Source: Allorhodoferax sp032337135
GTDB lineage: Bacteria; Pseudomonadota; Gammaproteobacteria; Burkholderiales; Burkholderiaceae_C
Reading direction: 5' to 3'
NCBI RefSeq assembly: GCF_032337135.1
Contig: NZ_JAVXZZ010000002.1
Span: forward strand, 310,001-374,000
DNA length: 64,000 bases
A program made the translations under genes and the position numbers. Below are positions 52,927-62,994 of this stretch, in pieces (position 1 is the first letter of the stretch; the number at the start of each line of letters is the position of its first letter). The notes beneath the pieces are model-generated. The model was not told the origin of the DNA and searched no databases. It was given only the letters and a program-made list of their open reading frames with translations.

Positions 52927-54039
52927 TCAGTGCGTGGCGCAACTGCCGCTGAGGCTGCTGATCCATTCCCGGACCAGCGCCACGCCCTCCACATCGACCA
53001 GGCTGCGGCCCACGCGCGGCATCATGGCCTGGCCGCTGGTGGCTTCCATGCGGTGCACCAGCAGGCTCTGCTGCGGCTTGCCGGGCACGATGTCGTAGGT
53101 CATGTTGGCACCCCCCGAACCGGCGGCCACATGTTGCTTGCACAGCCCCAGGGTGCTGCCGCTGGATTGCAGCGTGGTGAACAGGCCGCTCTGGCGTGCG
53201 TCGCCGAGCGCATGGTGGCAGTGGGCGCAGTTGATCTCCAGGTAAGCCCGGGCGCGCTGTTCCAGGGGCGCGCCTTGGGCATTGGCGTAGGCCACGTTGC
53301 GCGGCACCTCCACCACATTGCCTGGCAGGCCTTCCAGGGTGGCGATCTGGGCCAGCCGCTCCAGCTGATTGCGTGGCCCATCGCTGTAGGCGTAGCTGGC
53401 GTTCAGGTAGCGGGCCGTGGGGCCGATGGGTTGGATACCGGCCTGGCCTACGGTGGCGTTGACGGCATGGCAGGTCTGGCACTGGCGGGCGTTGGGTACG
53501 CCGTAGCTGAAGGTCTGGGTCTGCCCGGTGGCCGGGTCGCGCAGGGTGGCCGGCACGCTCTGGCCGATACGCCGCAGGGTCGCAGCCGTCTGCGCTTCGT
53601 TCCAGACGTAGGCGTTGGCCAGCCAGTTGCCGTCCGTGTCGCGCTGCAATATGCGCGTCTCCACCAGCTGGTACTTGGCGAGGTCGATGCGCTCGCCGCC
53701 CGGGGCGGCAGCCTTGACCCAGCCACCCACCTTCTGCGGGTCCTTGGCGTAGAAGAAGGTCTTGCTGATGACCGTACCCACGGGGAAATCCAGTACGCCG
53801 TCTGCGCGGTAACCCACCTTGGAACCCGGCGGAACGGTGATGGTGCGGAACTTGAGTGCGTAGTCGGTGAACAGGGGTGACGCCAGGCTGTACACCAGGG
53901 TGTTGCCCTGCACGCTCAGTTCGCGGCCGTCACTGCGCAGCACGCCATAGGCATCGAGCTGCTCCGGCAAGGGGCTGGCCGCGTGCACGCCCAGGCCCAG
54001 CAGGCTGCAGGCCAGCAGGGCGCGGCGCAGCGATGTCAT
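52927..54039 (-). CDS. Secreted diheme c-type cytochrome-like protein (HNE_0200/SO2930 type)
   Basis: A 370-residue exported protein. Signal peptide at residues 1-21 (MTSLRRALLACSLLGLGVHA). Two heme-binding motifs: CQTCH near 192 and CAHCH near 273, with MMPRVG near 344 as possible axial Met. This architecture matches the conserved family usually found next to a parallel beta-helix protein gene, as here (28 bases downstream of it on the same strand). The pair is thought to act together in the periplasm or outside the cell; its substrate is unknown. Confidence 0.87.
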   Translation of the reverse strand: MTSLRRALLACSLLGLGVHAASPLPEQLDAYGVLRSDGRELSVQGNTLVYSLASPLFTDYALKFRTITVPPGSKVGYRADGVLDFPVGTVISKTFFYAKDPQKVGGWVKAAAPGGERIDLAKYQLVETRILQRDTDGNWLANAYVWNEAQTAATLRRIGQSVPATLRDPATGQTQTFSYGVPNARQCQTCHAVNATVGQAGIQPIGPTARYLNASYAYSDGPRNQLERLAQIATLEGLPGNVVEVPRNVAYANAQGAPLEQRARAYLEINCAHCHHALGDARQSGLFTTLQSSGSTLGLCKQHVAAGSGGANMTYDIVPGKPQQSLLVHRMEATSGQAMMPRVGRSLVDVEGVALVREWISSLSGSCATH

Positions 54040-54067
54040 CAGGTCGGTCACAGTCAGCGGGCCGCGC

Positions 54068-55303
54068 TTACCGCGGTAACGGCAGGTAGGGGGGCAGGGT
54101 GCAGTCGTGGGCGGCCGGAATGGCACTGTAGGCACGCGGCTTCCACCAGCGCACCAGGGCCTTGAGCGTTCCCGCGTTTTCCAGGTCCAGGTTGGCAAAG
54201 GCGTCCTGTGGCTGGGTCATCTGGTTGTTCTTGAAGCACAGGTTGAGCTCGGCAATGTCCTTGATCTTGCCGGCCTTGATGCCGTCGTGCAGTACGTGGG
54301 GCATGCGCTTGAAGTTCACCCCGGCCCACCAAGCCCCGTCCTTGATCTCTGCGATGATGCCGGCCGGGTCATAGCCGGCATTGAGCATCACGTTGTCGTG
54401 GATGGAGGTGTTGCGGGCCTGGGCTTCGTAGTTCGGGTCCTTGATGGGGCGCTCGGAGGCGTAGAAGCTGGTCACGATGACGCTGGCGGACTGGTGGTTT
54501 TCGATGCTGTTGCCAAACACTTCCACATCGCGGTTGGCCAGGATCATGATGCCGGTGCCGGCTGGTACCAGGCCCACGATGTTCCCCTTGCCGGCAAAGT
54601 TGGGCGTGTTGTTGTTGCGGATGCGGTTGTTGAACACGCGGGTACCGGCACCGTTCTGGATCACGGGCAGGTCGGGCATGGAAAACACCAGGATGCCACC
54701 GGTATTGGCATAGGCATCGTTGTCGTATACGTCGGCGCGGATGGAGTTCTCGATTTCGATGCCGGCCACGTTCTCGGTCACGCGGTTGCGCCGCAGCACG
54801 ATGTCTTCGGTCTGCCCCACGTACAGGCCCGAGTCCGAGGCACCGCGGATGTAGCTGTCTTCCACCAGGATGCGCTTGCAGGCCACCGGGTACAGGCCGT
54901 AGCCGCCGTTGGTCTCCTTGGGTGGGCCGCTCCAGTCCACGGATACGCGGCGGATCACCAGGTCTTCGCAGTTCTGTACCTTCAGCCCGTCGGCCTTGCT
55001 GTCGAGGATGGCGAAATCCTCGAACTTCAGGTTCTTGCCGGTGGCATCGATGCCGTTGCCGGTATTCTGGCCCTGGAAGGACAGCACCGTCTTGTCCATG
55101 CCCGCCCCCTTGACGGTCACGTTGTTGGCCGAAATGGACAGGGTGGTGTTGAATTCGAAACGGCCCGCGGGCAGGGTGATGACGCTGCCGTCCTTGGCAT
55201 CGATGAACTGTTCCAGGATCTGCTCGGAAGGCGTCAGGGCCTGAGCGCAGTTGGCCGCCAGCAGGCAGGCGGCCGCCAGGGCCGTGGAGCGAAGCAAGGT
55301 CAT
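54068..55303 (-). CDS. Secreted right-handed parallel beta-helix protein
   Basis: A 411-residue exported protein. Signal peptide at residues 1-22 (MTLLRSTALAAACLLAANCAQA). The body has repeated coils with N-G/N-x-V patterns (SISANNVTVKGAG, GLYVGQTEDIVLRRNRVTEN, AGIEIENSIRADVYDND, VEVFGNSIENHQSASV), the pectate-lyase-like beta-helix fold. The C-terminal ~80 residues lie outside the helix. First gene of a two-gene unit with the diheme cytochrome. In this known pair type, the beta-helix protein may bind a polysaccharide or other polymer; no catalytic residues could be assigned. Confidence 0.9.
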   Translation of the reverse strand: MTLLRSTALAAACLLAANCAQALTPSEQILEQFIDAKDGSVITLPAGRFEFNTTLSISANNVTVKGAGMDKTVLSFQGQNTGNGIDATGKNLKFEDFAILDSKADGLKVQNCEDLVIRRVSVDWSGPPKETNGGYGLYPVACKRILVEDSYIRGASDSGLYVGQTEDIVLRRNRVTENVAGIEIENSIRADVYDNDAYANTGGILVFSMPDLPVIQNGAGTRVFNNRIRNNNTPNFAGKGNIVGLVPAGTGIMILANRDVEVFGNSIENHQSASVIVTSFYASERPIKDPNYEAQARNTSIHDNVMLNAGYDPAGIIAEIKDGAWWAGVNFKRMPHVLHDGIKAGKIKDIAELNLCFKNNQMTQPQDAFANLDLENAGTLKALVRWWKPRAYSAIPAAHDCTLPPYLPLPR

Positions 55304-55399
55304 ACCGATCTCCTCGTGTGGTTTGGAAACCAGTATAGGGGGTGCATCTCGCCCGTCAGGGGGGTGACGTAGCCCGGCGATCTTGGGGTTTTCTCGGGG

Positions 55400-56764
55400 T
55401 CAGCTGGGCCAGGTGGAGCCCTGTTCGGGCACCATCGCGCGCCATTGCAGTTCGCGCTCGATGCGGCATCGCAGGGTGTCTGCGGCTTCCGCCTCGCCAT
55501 GCACCACGTAGACCTGCCGCGGGGCAGCTGGCATGGCGCGCAGCCAGTCAATCAGCTGCTTGCCGTCGGCATGCGCCGAGGCCGATTCCAGTTGCACGAT
55601 TTCGGCATTCACTTCCACGTCGCGGCCATGGATGCGCAGGCTGCGGGCACCGGCAGCCAGGGTGGCGCCACGGGTGCCGGGGGCCTGGTAGCCCGTCAGG
55701 ATGATCATGTTCTGGTGCTTGCCCGCATGGTGGGCCAGGTGGTGCAGCACGCGTCCGCCCGTGGCCATGCCACTGGCCGACAGGATCACCATGGGGCCAT
55801 GGCGCGAGGCCAGGGCCTTGGACTCATCGGTGCTGGAGACCATGGTAACGCTGTGGGTCAGCGCATGGGCCTGCGCCTTGGTAAGCCGGTGCTCGCCCAT
55901 GTGTTTCTCGAACAGTTGGGTGGTGTGGACGGCCATGGGGCTGTCGAGGAAGACCGGCAGGTGCTTGGGGATGGCCCCCTGTAGCTTCAGCTGGGCAATG
56001 GCATGGATCAAGGCCTGCGCACGGCCGACGGCGAACACCGGCACCACCGCAATACCGCCTCGGGCGGCCAGTCGCTTGAGGGCTTCGCCCAACTCGCCCA
56101 GGATGTCGTCCGAGGGGTGGGTCCGGTTGCCGTAGGTGGATTCGATCAGCACCGTGTCCGCTGCGGGTGGGTTCTCCGGTGGGTTCATCAGCATGTCGTT
56201 CGGGCGGCCCAGGTCGCCCGAGAACAGGATGCGTCGGCCCGCGACTTCCAGCAGGACACTGGTCGCTCCCAGAATGTGCCCGGCGGAAAACAGCGTGAAC
56301 TTCCAGCCCGGCAGGGGCTGGTAGGTCTTGTGCGGCTCCACGGCCTTGATCAGCGGCAGGCAGTCCAGCGCGTCCTGGCGGGTATACAGCGGCAGGGCCG
56401 GATCGTGCTTGGAGAAGCCGTGTCGGTTGGCAAACAGGGCGTCCTCTTCCTGGATGTGGCCGCTGTCGGGCAGCAGGATCTTGCACAGGTCGCGCGTGCC
56501 GGCGCTGGCGTACACCTTGCCTTGGAAACCCTCCTTGGCCAGCAGGGGCAGGTAGCCGCTGTGGTCCAGATGGGCATGGGTCAGCACCACGGCACCAATG
56601 CGGTCAGGCGGCACCGGCAGGGGCGTGCGGTTGCGCAGCCGCAACTGCTTGTAGCCCTGGAACAGGCCACAGTCCACCAGCACGCGCTCGTCGCCATGCT
56701 GCACCAGGTACTTGGAGCCGGTAACGGTATTGGCTGCGCCCAGGAAGGTGATGTTCACGCTCAT
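55400..56764 (-). CDS. MBL-fold beta-CASP RNase-like protein
   Basis: A 454-residue metallo-beta-lactamase/beta-CASP protein. Zinc motif HAHLDHSG near residue 58, VDCGLFQG near 30, the beta-CASP core with ILSASGMATGGRVLHHL near 325 and the final RMMBL region with YVVHGE near 422. Bacterial members act on RNA, as endo- or exonucleases. ATG 56764 follows GAGGAA. Not near an RNA-processing operon; it lies downstream of dnaJ in the same direction, with a terminator between. Confidence 0.9.
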   Translation of the reverse strand: MSVNITFLGAANTVTGSKYLVQHGDERVLVDCGLFQGYKQLRLRNRTPLPVPPDRIGAVVLTHAHLDHSGYLPLLAKEGFQGKVYASAGTRDLCKILLPDSGHIQEEDALFANRHGFSKHDPALPLYTRQDALDCLPLIKAVEPHKTYQPLPGWKFTLFSAGHILGATSVLLEVAGRRILFSGDLGRPNDMLMNPPENPPAADTVLIESTYGNRTHPSDDILGELGEALKRLAARGGIAVVPVFAVGRAQALIHAIAQLKLQGAIPKHLPVFLDSPMAVHTTQLFEKHMGEHRLTKAQAHALTHSVTMVSSTDESKALASRHGPMVILSASGMATGGRVLHHLAHHAGKHQNMIILTGYQAPGTRGATLAAGARSLRIHGRDVEVNAEIVQLESASAHADGKQLIDWLRAMPAAPRQVYVVHGEAEAADTLRCRIERELQWRAMVPEQGSTWPS

Positions 56765-56800
56765 GAAGGTTCCTCGGTTGGAGAGTCCATCATGCCAGAA

Positions 56801-56836
56801 CGACAAAGCCGCCCGGTGCATGGCACGGGGCGGCTT
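56801..56836 (-). terminator. Terminator downstream of dnaJ
   Basis: AAGCCGCCC (56806-56814) pairs with GGGCGGCTT (56828-56836), with an inner GTGC/GCAC extension; on the minus strand the stem is followed by TTTGTCGTT. It lies 21 bases after the dnaJ stop. Confidence 0.75.
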
Positions 56837-56856
56837 GTCCGGGGCAGCGAAGTGGC

Positions 56857-57993
56857 TCAGCTGAAGAAGTTCTTCAGCCGATCGGTCCACGTGTCGCCGC
56901 TGGGCGAATGCTTGCTGCCGCCCTTCCTGAACGACTCGTCGAGCTCGCGCAGCAGGCGGCGCTGGTGCTCGCTGAGCTTCACCGGCGTCTCCACGGCGAT
57001 GTGGCAGTACAGGTCGCCAGGGTAGCTCGATCGCACGCCCTTGATGCCCTTGCCGCGCAGGCGGAACTGCTTGCCGGTCTGGGTGCCCTCGGGGATGTCG
57101 ATAGCGGCTTTTCCCGCCAGCGTAGGCACTTCGATCTCGCCGCCCAGTGCCGCCGTGACCATGCTGATGGGCACGGAGCAGTGCAGGTCATCGCCATCGC
57201 GCTCGAAGATGTCGTGCTTCTTCAGGCGGATCTCGATGTACAGGTCGCCCGGGGGGCCGCCGTTGGTACCCGGTTCACCGTTGCCAGCGCTGCGGATGCG
57301 CATGCCACCGTCGATACCGGCCGGAATCTTGACTTCCAGCGTCTTCTGGCGCTTGACCTTGCCTTGCCCGTGGCAGCTGGTGCAGGGCTCGGGAATGACC
57401 TTACCGGTGCCGCGGCAGGTGGGGCAGGTCTGCTGCACGCTGAAGAAGCCCTGGCGCATCTGCACCGCACCGGCACCGTTGCAGGTGCCGCAGGTCTTGA
57501 CCTGGGTACCTGGTTTGGCGCCCGAGCCCTTGCAGACGTCGCAGCTGTCCCAGCTGGGGATGCGGATCTGGGCGTCCTTGCCCTTGGCTGCTTCCTCCAG
57601 CGTGATTTCCATGGCGTAGGAGAGGTCACTGCCACGGTAGACCTGACGGCCACCAGCGCCACGCCCGCCGCGTTGCTGGCCGAACATGTCGCCGAAGATG
57701 TCGCCGAAGGCTTCGGCAAAGCCGCCAAAGCCTTCCGCGCCGCCACCCATGCCGCGGTTCGGGTCCACGCCCGCGTGGCCGTACTGGTCGTAGGCCGCGC
57801 GTTTCTGGGCGTCGGACAGCATCTCGTAGGCTTCCTTGGCCTCCTTGAATTTCTCTTCGGCCGCCTTGGCCGCATCACCCTGGTTGCGGTCCGGGTGGTG
57901 CTTCATCGCGAGCTTGCGATAGGCCTTTTTAATGTCTTCCTCCGAGGCGTTCTTGGGCACGCCGAGGATTTCGTAGTAGTCGCGTTTGGCCAT
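56857..57993 (-). CDS. dnaJ: Chaperone protein DnaJ
   Basis: A 378-residue Hsp40. J domain with HPD in KHHPDRNQGD near residue 33, a Gly/Phe-rich region near 75-110, four CxxCxGxG zinc repeats (CDVCKGSG, CGTCNGAG, CPTCRGTG, CTSCHGQG, about 150-215) and the substrate-binding C-terminal domain. It delivers unfolded proteins to DnaK and stimulates its ATPase. It follows dnaK with an 88-base gap that contains a strong stem-loop. Confidence 0.98.
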   Translation of the reverse strand: MAKRDYYEILGVPKNASEEDIKKAYRKLAMKHHPDRNQGDAAKAAEEKFKEAKEAYEMLSDAQKRAAYDQYGHAGVDPNRGMGGGAEGFGGFAEAFGDIFGDMFGQQRGGRGAGGRQVYRGSDLSYAMEITLEEAAKGKDAQIRIPSWDSCDVCKGSGAKPGTQVKTCGTCNGAGAVQMRQGFFSVQQTCPTCRGTGKVIPEPCTSCHGQGKVKRQKTLEVKIPAGIDGGMRIRSAGNGEPGTNGGPPGDLYIEIRLKKHDIFERDGDDLHCSVPISMVTAALGGEIEVPTLAGKAAIDIPEGTQTGKQFRLRGKGIKGVRSSYPGDLYCHIAVETPVKLSEHQRRLLRELDESFRKGGSKHSPSGDTWTDRLKNFFS

Positions 57994-58021
57994 GATGGTT
58001 CGATGCTCGTTTCAAGACAAA

Positions 58022-58058
58022 TGCCGCGTTGCCTCACCCAGGGGTGTTCAACGCGGCA
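58022..58058 (-). other. Intercistronic stem-loop between dnaK and dnaJ
   Basis: TGCCGCGTTG (58022-58031) pairs with CAACGCGGCA (58049-58058), with a further CACCC/GGGTG inner stem. There is no T run, so it is more likely an mRNA-processing, stability or partial-attenuation element between dnaK and dnaJ than a full terminator. Confidence 0.65.
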
Positions 58059-58081
58059 GTCGGTCCGTTTCCGGTCGGAAA

Positions 58082-60025
<1,944 letters not shown>

Positions 60026-60143
60026 GATGAACTCCTTGAATTTCTCGAAAACTGGATGAATGGCAGGTGTGGACGCCGCGGCGGCTTTCAAGACCCTGAT
60101 AACGGCAGGGTCAGCCAAAAACCGGGCGAACCCACAGGCTTTC

Positions 60144-60692
60144 TTACTTGGGGGCTGCGACTGTCACCAGGGCAGGGCGCAGAACGCGCTCGGCGATGGT
60201 GTAGCCCTTCTGCAGTACCGTCACGACTGTGTTGGCCTCCTGGTCGGCCGGGACCATGCTGATGGCCTGGTGCTGGTGCGGGTCGAACTTGGTGCCAGCT
60301 GCGGGGTTGACCGCCACCACCTTGTTGCGTTCGAGGGCAGCGACCAACTGGCGCAGGGTGGCTTCGGCCCCCTCACGGATCTGTTCCAGTGAGGCATCCT
60401 TGATGGCGAGGCCCGCTTCCAGGCTGTCTGCGACTGGCAGCAGGCTGTCGGCAAAGGACTCCACAGCAAACTTGCGTGCCTTGGCGATCTCATCTTCGGC
60501 GCGGCGGCGGGCGTTCTCGGTGTCGGCCTTGGCGCGCAGGAACTGGTCGGCCAGATCAGCATTCTTGGCCTGAAGGTTGGCCAATTCGGCTTGCAGCGAT
60601 TCGATGGTCAGTTCGGCAGGAGCCTGCTCGCTGGCTTCGGGAGCGGCGGCCACTGTGTCGTCAGCGGAGGGCGTCGGGATGGTTTCAGACAT
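60144..60692 (-). CDS. grpE: Nucleotide exchange factor GrpE
   Basis: A 182-residue protein with a disordered acidic N-terminus, a long coiled-coil helix (residues ~28-85, KNADLADQFLRAKADTENAR) and the C-terminal beta domain (NPAAGTKFDPHQHQAISMVP). It releases ADP from DnaK. First gene of the grpE-dnaK-dnaJ unit, directly behind a sigma-32 promoter. Confidence 0.97.
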   Translation of the reverse strand: MSETIPTPSADDTVAAAPEASEQAPAELTIESLQAELANLQAKNADLADQFLRAKADTENARRRAEDEIAKARKFAVESFADSLLPVADSLEAGLAIKDASLEQIREGAEATLRQLVAALERNKVVAVNPAAGTKFDPHQHQAISMVPADQEANTVVTVLQKGYTIAERVLRPALVTVAAPK

Positions 60693-60725
60693 GCTTGCTT
60701 CAGTGGATAAACGATAAACCGCCCC

Positions 60726-60754
60726 TAGATGGGGCGGTTCGGGAGGGATTCAAG
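60726..60754 (-). promoter_or_regulatory. Sigma-32 heat-shock promoter of grpE-dnaK-dnaJ
   Basis: On the minus strand CTTGAA (60749-60754), 14-base spacer, then CCCCATCTA (60726-60734): a near-perfect match to the RpoH consensus. The -10 box lies within the stem AACCGCCCC/GGGGCGGTT (60717-60739), which can also act as a terminator-like hairpin behind the FKBP gene. Distance to the grpE start is 33 bases. Confidence 0.9.
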
Positions 60755-60770
60755 AGGGTCGGACGCGATG

Positions 60771-61124
60771 TCAGCCGGCCAAGCCCAGCAGCTCCACGTC
60801 AAACTTCAGCGTGGCATTGGGCGGGATCACGCCACCAGCGCCACGGGCGCCATAGCCCAGTGCTGCGGGGATGATCAGGGTGCGCTTGCCACCAACTTTC
60901 ATGCCGGCCACGCCTTCGTCCCAGCCGCGGATCACCATGCCGGCGCCCAGGGTGAACACGAAGGGATCATTGCGGTCCTTGCTGGAGTCGAACTTGGCGC
61001 CCTGCTGGCCATCGTTGTACAGCCAGCCGGTGTAGTGCACGGTGACGCGCTGGCGGTTCGTTGCTTCGGCGCCTTCGCCAACCACGGTGTCTTCATATTG
61101 CAGGCCGCTGGGAGTGGTGATCAT
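60771..61124 (-). CDS. FKBP-type peptidyl-prolyl cis-trans isomerase
   Basis: A 117-residue single-domain FKBP: VTVHYTGWLYNDG, GMVIRGWDEGVAGMKVGGKR and AALGYGARGAGGVIPPNATL are the conserved active-site pieces. No signal peptide, so cytosolic. It speeds proline isomerisation during protein folding, which fits its position immediately upstream of the grpE-dnaK-dnaJ genes. Confidence 0.95.
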   Translation of the reverse strand: MITTPSGLQYEDTVVGEGAEATNRQRVTVHYTGWLYNDGQQGAKFDSSKDRNDPFVFTLGAGMVIRGWDEGVAGMKVGGKRTLIIPAALGYGARGAGGVIPPNATLKFDVELLGLAG

Positions 61125-61213
61125 GGGGAGTCCTTGAAGTGATTTGCCGCACCAAATGCGCAGGATCGCAGAGAGGCGTCCTTCTGTCGGCTAAACCATC
61201 AATTATGCCGTAG

Positions 61214-61241
61214 CAAAAAAAAAGCAGGCCCGGGGCCTGCT
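61214..61241 (-). terminator. Rho-independent terminator of the HxlR-type gene
   Basis: On the minus strand AGCAGGCCC pairs with GGGCCTGCT, directly followed by a run of nine T. It lies ~20 bases behind the regulator stop at 61260. Confidence 0.92.
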
Positions 61242-61259
61242 GGGGTGGGGCGAAACGGC

Positions 61260-61571
61260 TTATTTGGCCTTTTTCGCCTGGGCATTGGCCCACTTGGTGG
61301 CAAAGGTCTGAATGTCGCCCATACGCTTGAGCAGATCCAGACCCGAAGCGGTCAAGGCATAGCCGTCATTGCCGTGGGTCATGAGACCGGCTTCGCGCAA
61401 TTCCTTGATGCGGGTGTTCAATGTGTTGGGAGTGATACCACCGACGCTGTCTTGCAGCAATCGGAAGGTTTGACCGTGACCATCACGCAGGGCCCACAAA
61501 ACGCGGATCGCATAGCGTGCTTCCAACAGGCCCAACAGGTGCCCCATGGCTGCGGATTCTTTTGCGCTCAT
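61260..61571 (-). CDS. Winged-helix transcriptional regulator (HxlR-like)
   Basis: A 103-residue DNA-binding protein with a single winged helix-turn-helix: RYAIRVLWALRDGHGQTFRL, then GGITPNTLNTRIKELREAGL as recognition region and a wing at GNDGYALTASG. HxlR proteins respond to reactive compounds through Cys; this one has no Cys, so a different signal is likely. It stands alone, with its own terminator, divergent from comFB. Confidence 0.87.
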   Translation of the reverse strand: MSAKESAAMGHLLGLLEARYAIRVLWALRDGHGQTFRLLQDSVGGITPNTLNTRIKELREAGLMTHGNDGYALTASGLDLLKRMGDIQTFATKWANAQAKKAK

Positions 61572-61671
61572 TCTAAAAACCTCTCCTCAATCGGATGCAG
61601 GATAACATGCTTTCTCAGGCGGCCAAGCGGGTTTGTACGCACCTGTTGTTCGGCGCAGACTATAGCCTACT

Positions 61672-61701
61672 TTGTGCGACGCTACTAGTTTCATAGCTAG
61701 C
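61672..61701 (+). repeat. Dispersed palindromic repeat upstream of comFB
   Basis: Reads TGTGCGACGCTACTAGTTTC then ATAGCTAGC. It lies in the 231-base divergent region between the HxlR-type gene and comFB, ~30 bases before the comFB promoter. Confidence 0.6.
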
Positions 61702-61731
61702 AAAATATTTTTTTCCGTGGCACCAAAGCCC

Positions 61732-61760
61732 TTGCCAGTGCCCGCAGACGGTGCTAAGTT
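61732..61760 (+). promoter_or_regulatory. Candidate promoter of comFB
   Basis: TTGCCA (61732-61737), a 17-base spacer and TAAGTT (61755-61760) fit sigma-70. The overlapping sequence AAGTTT, ten bases, CCTGATCA also partly resembles a flagellar sigma-28 promoter. The choice between them cannot be made from sequence alone. Confidence 0.5.
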
Positions 61761-61802
61761 TGAATCAATCACCTGATCAATTTCGCGAGCGCAGGGGCAT
61801 CT

Positions 61803-62087
61803 ATGGTCTATTCATTCGAGCAAGTCCACAATTACTACGAGCGTCTGGTATTCGAAGAAGTGGTTCGGCGTTCCCATGACTTTCCGGACCTGGGAGCTGA
61901 CGCGCTGGCCGATGTCGCCTGCGTGACCCTGAACCGCCTGCCGGCGCGCTATGTCCGCCACGACGTCGACATGATGTTCTATCTCACGGAGCAGGAGCGT
62001 CATGCGATCGAACTCTCGCTCAAGGAGGCGCTCGATTTCGCCTTCACCTTCGTCCAGGGGCGCAGCAGCCAAGCCGCTGGCGCCTGA
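61803..62087 (+). CDS. comFB: ComFB family protein
   Basis: A 94-residue helical protein with the ComFB pattern: NYYERLVFEEVVRR near residues 10-23, the central LADVACVTLNRLPARYVRHD near 37-56 and a C-terminal helix. ComFB was named for a late competence gene of Bacillus; homologues in other bacteria have since been reported to bind cyclic dinucleotides. In this window it stands alone between two divergent/convergent genes. A diguanylate cyclase is encoded at 43.3 kb. Confidence 0.9.
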   Translation: MVYSFEQVHNYYERLVFEEVVRRSHDFPDLGADALADVACVTLNRLPARYVRHDVDMMFYLTEQERHAIELSLKEALDFAFTFVQGRSSQAAGA

Positions 62088-62122
62088 TTGCGTGATTCAA
62101 ACAACGAGTCACCGCAATTTTT
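62088..62122 (+). terminator. Terminator of comFB
   Basis: TTGCGTGA (62088-62095) pairs with TCACCGCAA (62109-62117) with a single-base bulge, followed by TTTTT. It lies directly behind the comFB stop and in front of the convergent aroE end. Confidence 0.65.
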
Positions 62123-62125
62123 CCG

Positions 62126-62968
62126 TCAGAGACTGCGGATTGCCTTTTCCCACAGCGCTGGCGTGACCTCGGGGCGAATGCCAAACCAGGCTTCGAACGC
62201 GGGTCGGGCTTGATGCAGCAGCATGCCGAGTCCGTGCATGGTCGGATTTCCTCGTGCCTGGGCGGCTTGCAGCAACGGGGTGACCAATGGCACATAGATG
62301 ATGTCTGCCACGACAGCGTCGTTGGGTAGTTGCTGCAGCGAGAGTTCCAGGGCGGGTTGGCCGTGCATGCCCTGGTTGGTGGTGTTGACCAACAGCGTGA
62401 TTCCGGTCAAGGCGTCGTTGCGTTCTTCCCACGGCAGTGCCTGGACCCGGGAGCCAAATTCCTCCGCCAATTCCTGGGCCTTGCCGATGCTGCGGTTGCA
62501 TAGCCGCACCAGAGGAACGCCATCGTCGAGCAGGGCGCACAGCACCGCGCGGGCAGCTCCACCCGCTCCGATCACGCAAACCGGGCCCGATGCGGCCTTC
62601 CACTGGGGATGTTCCTGGTGCAGGCTCTCGATGAAGCCGAAGGCATCGGTGTTGCGTCCGAGCAGCGCCCCTTCAGGGCTGACCACTACGGTGTTGACCG
62701 CACCGATGCGCTGGGCCAGGGGTTCCACCTGGTCGAGCCAGCGCATGCAGTCGACCTTGTGCGGAATGGTCAGGTTGCAGCCGGCAAAACCCAGTGCAGG
62801 CAAGCCCCGCAGCGCGGTCTCCAGCTGCTGCGGCTGGACTGGGAGCAGTACATAGGCGCCGTTCAGGCCCAGTTCCCCGATCCAATGGTTGTGGATCAAG
62901 GGTGAGCGCGAATGCGCCACTGGCCAGCCCATGACGCCGGCAAGTCGGTAGGGGTGCGTGTCAGCCAT
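62126..62968 (-). CDS. aroE: Shikimate dehydrogenase
   Basis: A 280-residue enzyme reducing 3-dehydroshikimate with NADPH in the chorismate pathway. Substrate-binding SRSPLIHNHWI near residue 20, catalytic Lys in NLTIPHK near 72, the Asp in NTDAFGF near 108, and the NADPH-binding GAGGAARAVL near 133. ATG 62968 overlaps a dispersed repeat, and no strong ribosome binding site is seen. It lies downstream of rpoD on the same strand. Confidence 0.96.
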   Translation of the reverse strand: MADTHPYRLAGVMGWPVAHSRSPLIHNHWIGELGLNGAYVLLPVQPQQLETALRGLPALGFAGCNLTIPHKVDCMRWLDQVEPLAQRIGAVNTVVVSPEGALLGRNTDAFGFIESLHQEHPQWKAASGPVCVIGAGGAARAVLCALLDDGVPLVRLCNRSIGKAQELAEEFGSRVQALPWEERNDALTGITLLVNTTNQGMHGQPALELSLQQLPNDAVVADIIYVPLVTPLLQAAQARGNPTMHGLGMLLHQARPAFEAWFGIRPEVTPALWEKAIRSL

Positions 62969-62994
62969 GCGTCGCTACTGAAGTGATAGCGGCC
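62966..62994 (+). repeat. Dispersed palindromic repeat at the aroE start
   Basis: Reads CATGCGTCGCTACTGAAGTG then ATAGCGGCC. It covers the aroE start codon and leader, with stem CGCTAC/ATAGCG-type pairing that would place a hairpin at the translation start. Confidence 0.62.

Noticed and set aside
54107..55372. Plus-strand open frame of ~420 codons opposite the beta-helix gene
   Set aside because: Val/Gly/His-rich antisense product; the minus-strand gene has a signal peptide and clear beta-helix repeats.
60026..60143. Second sigma-32 promoter directly before dnaK
   Set aside because: A good CTTGAAA is present, but no matching CCCCAT box lies at proper spacing; kept only as a remark under dnaK.
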